From assembly GCF_001722335.1 (NCBI RefSeq), contig NZ_MIHA01000029.1:1-60489 (forward strand): 60,489 nt of DNA. Reading direction: 5' to 3'. Origin of the DNA: Mycolicibacterium flavescens (GTDB taxonomy: Bacteria; Actinomycetota; Actinomycetes; Mycobacteriales; Mycobacteriaceae). Of this stretch, positions 59,538 through 60,489 are shown in pieces (position 1 is the first letter of the stretch; each line of letters begins with the position of its first letter). A program made the translations under genes and the position numbers. The notes beneath the pieces were generated by a model. That model was not told the DNA's origin and made no database searches. It worked only from the letters and a program-made list of their open reading frames with translations.

Positions 59538-60489
59538 TGGACCCCAGAACTCCGGTGCTGGTCGGCTACGGTCAGGTCAACCAGCGCGACGAGAACCCCG
59601 CGGTGGAACCGGTCGACCTGATGGTCGCGGCCGCACGGGCCGCCGCCGACCCGCGCGTGCTGGAAACCGTCGACTCGGTGCGGGTCGTCAACCTGCTGTC
59701 GTGGCGGTACCGCGATCCGGGTCTGCTTCTCGCGCAGCGCATCCGCGCGGACAACGCCGCTACCCGCTACACCGGCATCGGCGGCAACACGCCGCAGTCC
59801 CTGGTCAACGAGGCGTGTCTGGACATCCAGGGCGGCCGGGCCGACGCGGTGCTGATCGCCGGCGCGGAAACGTGGCGTACCCGGAACCGGTTGCGCCGCA
59901 ACGGGGTCAAACCGGACTGGAGCCGCCAGGACGAGTCGGTGCCGATGGCCGAGGGCGCCGACGACGGCGTGCCGATGGCCGGTCCGGCCGAGATCCGCAT
60001 CAACCTCGACAGGCCGGCCTACGTCTACCCGATGTTCGAACAGGCGCTGCGGATCGCCGCGGGCCGCTCGACCGAGGCACACCGCCGCCACATCGGTGAG
60101 CTGTGGGCACAGTTCAGCGCGGTGGCCGCGACCAACCCGAACGCCTGGAACCGCACCGCGCTGACCGCCGAACAGATCTGGCGCGAGGGCCCGGACAACC
60201 GGATGATCAGCTGGCCGTACCCGAAGCTGATGAACTCCAACAACATGGTCGACCAGGCGGCGGTGCTGGTGCTGACCTCGGTCGAGAAGGCCGAACATCT
60301 TCAGATCCCCAGGGACCGCTGGGTGTTCCCGTACGCCGGCACCGACTCGCACGACACGTACGCGATCGGCGAGCGCGCCGAGTTCCACACGTCGCCGGCG
60401 ATCCGCATCGGCGGACGCCGCGCGCTGGAGCTGGCGGGTCTGGGCATCGACGACATCGACCACGTCGACCTGTACTCCTGCTTCCCGTC
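59534..60489 (+). CDS. acetyl-CoA acetyltransferase (thiolase), 3' end beyond window
   Basis: The first 318 residues of a thiolase of the SCP-x/nonspecific type (VLVGYGQVNQRDENPAVEPV, YTGIGGNTPQSLVNEACLDI, ISWPYPKLMNSNNMVDQAAV). It matches Rv1867. Thiolases cleave 3-ketoacyl-CoA. The candidate active Cys lies in NEACLDIQGG. It starts at the ATG overlapping the CoA transferase stop, or three bases later, so both act in one operon. The window ends inside the gene. Confidence 0.92.
   Translation, partial: MMDPRTPVLVGYGQVNQRDENPAVEPVDLMVAAARAAADPRVLETVDSVRVVNLLSWRYRDPGLLLAQRIRADNAATRYTGIGGNTPQSLVNEACLDIQGGRADAVLIAGAETWRTRNRLRRNGVKPDWSRQDESVPMAEGADDGVPMAGPAEIRINLDRPAYVYPMFEQALRIAAGRSTEAHRRHIGELWAQFSAVAATNPNAWNRTALTAEQIWREGPDNRMISWPYPKLMNSNNMVDQAAVLVLTSVEKAEHLQIPRDRWVFPYAGTDSHDTYAIGERAEFHTSPAIRIGGRRALELAGLGIDDIDHVDLYSCFP

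Overview
The window comes from a high-GC actinobacterium, almost certainly a fast-growing Mycobacterium (Mycolicibacterium). The gene order follows the M. tuberculosis H37Rv segment from about Rv1815 to Rv1867 almost gene for gene: serine protease, TetR regulator, flavoprotein, BacA-type ABC exporter, secA2, pgsA2, DUF881/Sbp cluster, gcvH, garA, two MerR regulators, gcvP, Rv1836c, glcB, two CorC proteins, guaB1, gnd1, M56 protease/blaI, urease, ndh, modBC, apa, adhA, fused CoA transferase and thiolase. PE_PGRS genes, ilvG and toxin-antitoxin genes of the H37Rv segment are absent. Several genes have no counterpart there that I recall, such as a KstR-box operon, a GNAT gene, an IdeR-box FhuF-like gene and phosphoketolase. 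This assignment rests on recalled family sequences and order; no search was run.

Layout. 1-8.4 kb is accessory: an SMR efflux pair, a VWA protein, an esterase, a fatty acid hydroxylase, an amine-oxidase-like flavoprotein, a secreted protease, a TetR/F420-type reductase divergon with two operators, and an ArsR/SRPBCC pair. 8.4-12.3 kb has a KstR-type box before a VOC/flavoprotein operon, then the convergent bacA. 13.5-25 kb is the conserved core: secA2, pgsA2, the ylxW-sbp-ylxX-like membrane module, gcvH, garA, ftsR, a bifunctional nuclease, a second MerR gene, and a tandem glycine riboswitch in front of gcvP. 25-37.5 kb is mostly on the minus strand: a substrate-binding/VWA protein, malate synthase, two CorC/HlyC proteins, guaB1, gnd1 and the blaR-like/blaI pair.

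37.4-38.6 kb is the richest regulatory stretch. It holds a likely BlaI operator, a perfect CRP-type palindrome, an IdeR box before a FhuF-like gene, and a second IdeR box that overlaps that gene's stop codon and drives a roughly 100-nt transcription unit ending in a 16-bp hairpin. Its position beside blaI matches the iron-responsive sRNA MrsI of M. tuberculosis. 39.5-43.8 kb is ureABCFGD with no ureE. After ndh come an F420-type reductase, an SDR-fold protein without its catalytic tyrosine, and modBC without modA. 49-60.5 kb carries apa, a small secreted protein, alcohol dehydrogenase, a CGNR regulator with repeated operators, a CPBP protease, phosphoketolase, a second LLM oxidoreductase, a fused family III CoA transferase and a thiolase cut by the window end.

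Themes. Central carbon and nitrogen metabolism (glycine cleavage, GarA control of 2-oxoglutarate flux, glyoxylate shunt, pentose phosphate and phosphoketolase, urease) is clustered with cell-envelope and division functions. Several promoters look leaderless, which is common in mycobacteria. No rRNA, tRNA, CRISPR array, phage or insertion sequence was recognised. The only stretch over 300 bases without a gene (21766-22084) is filled by the glycine riboswitch.
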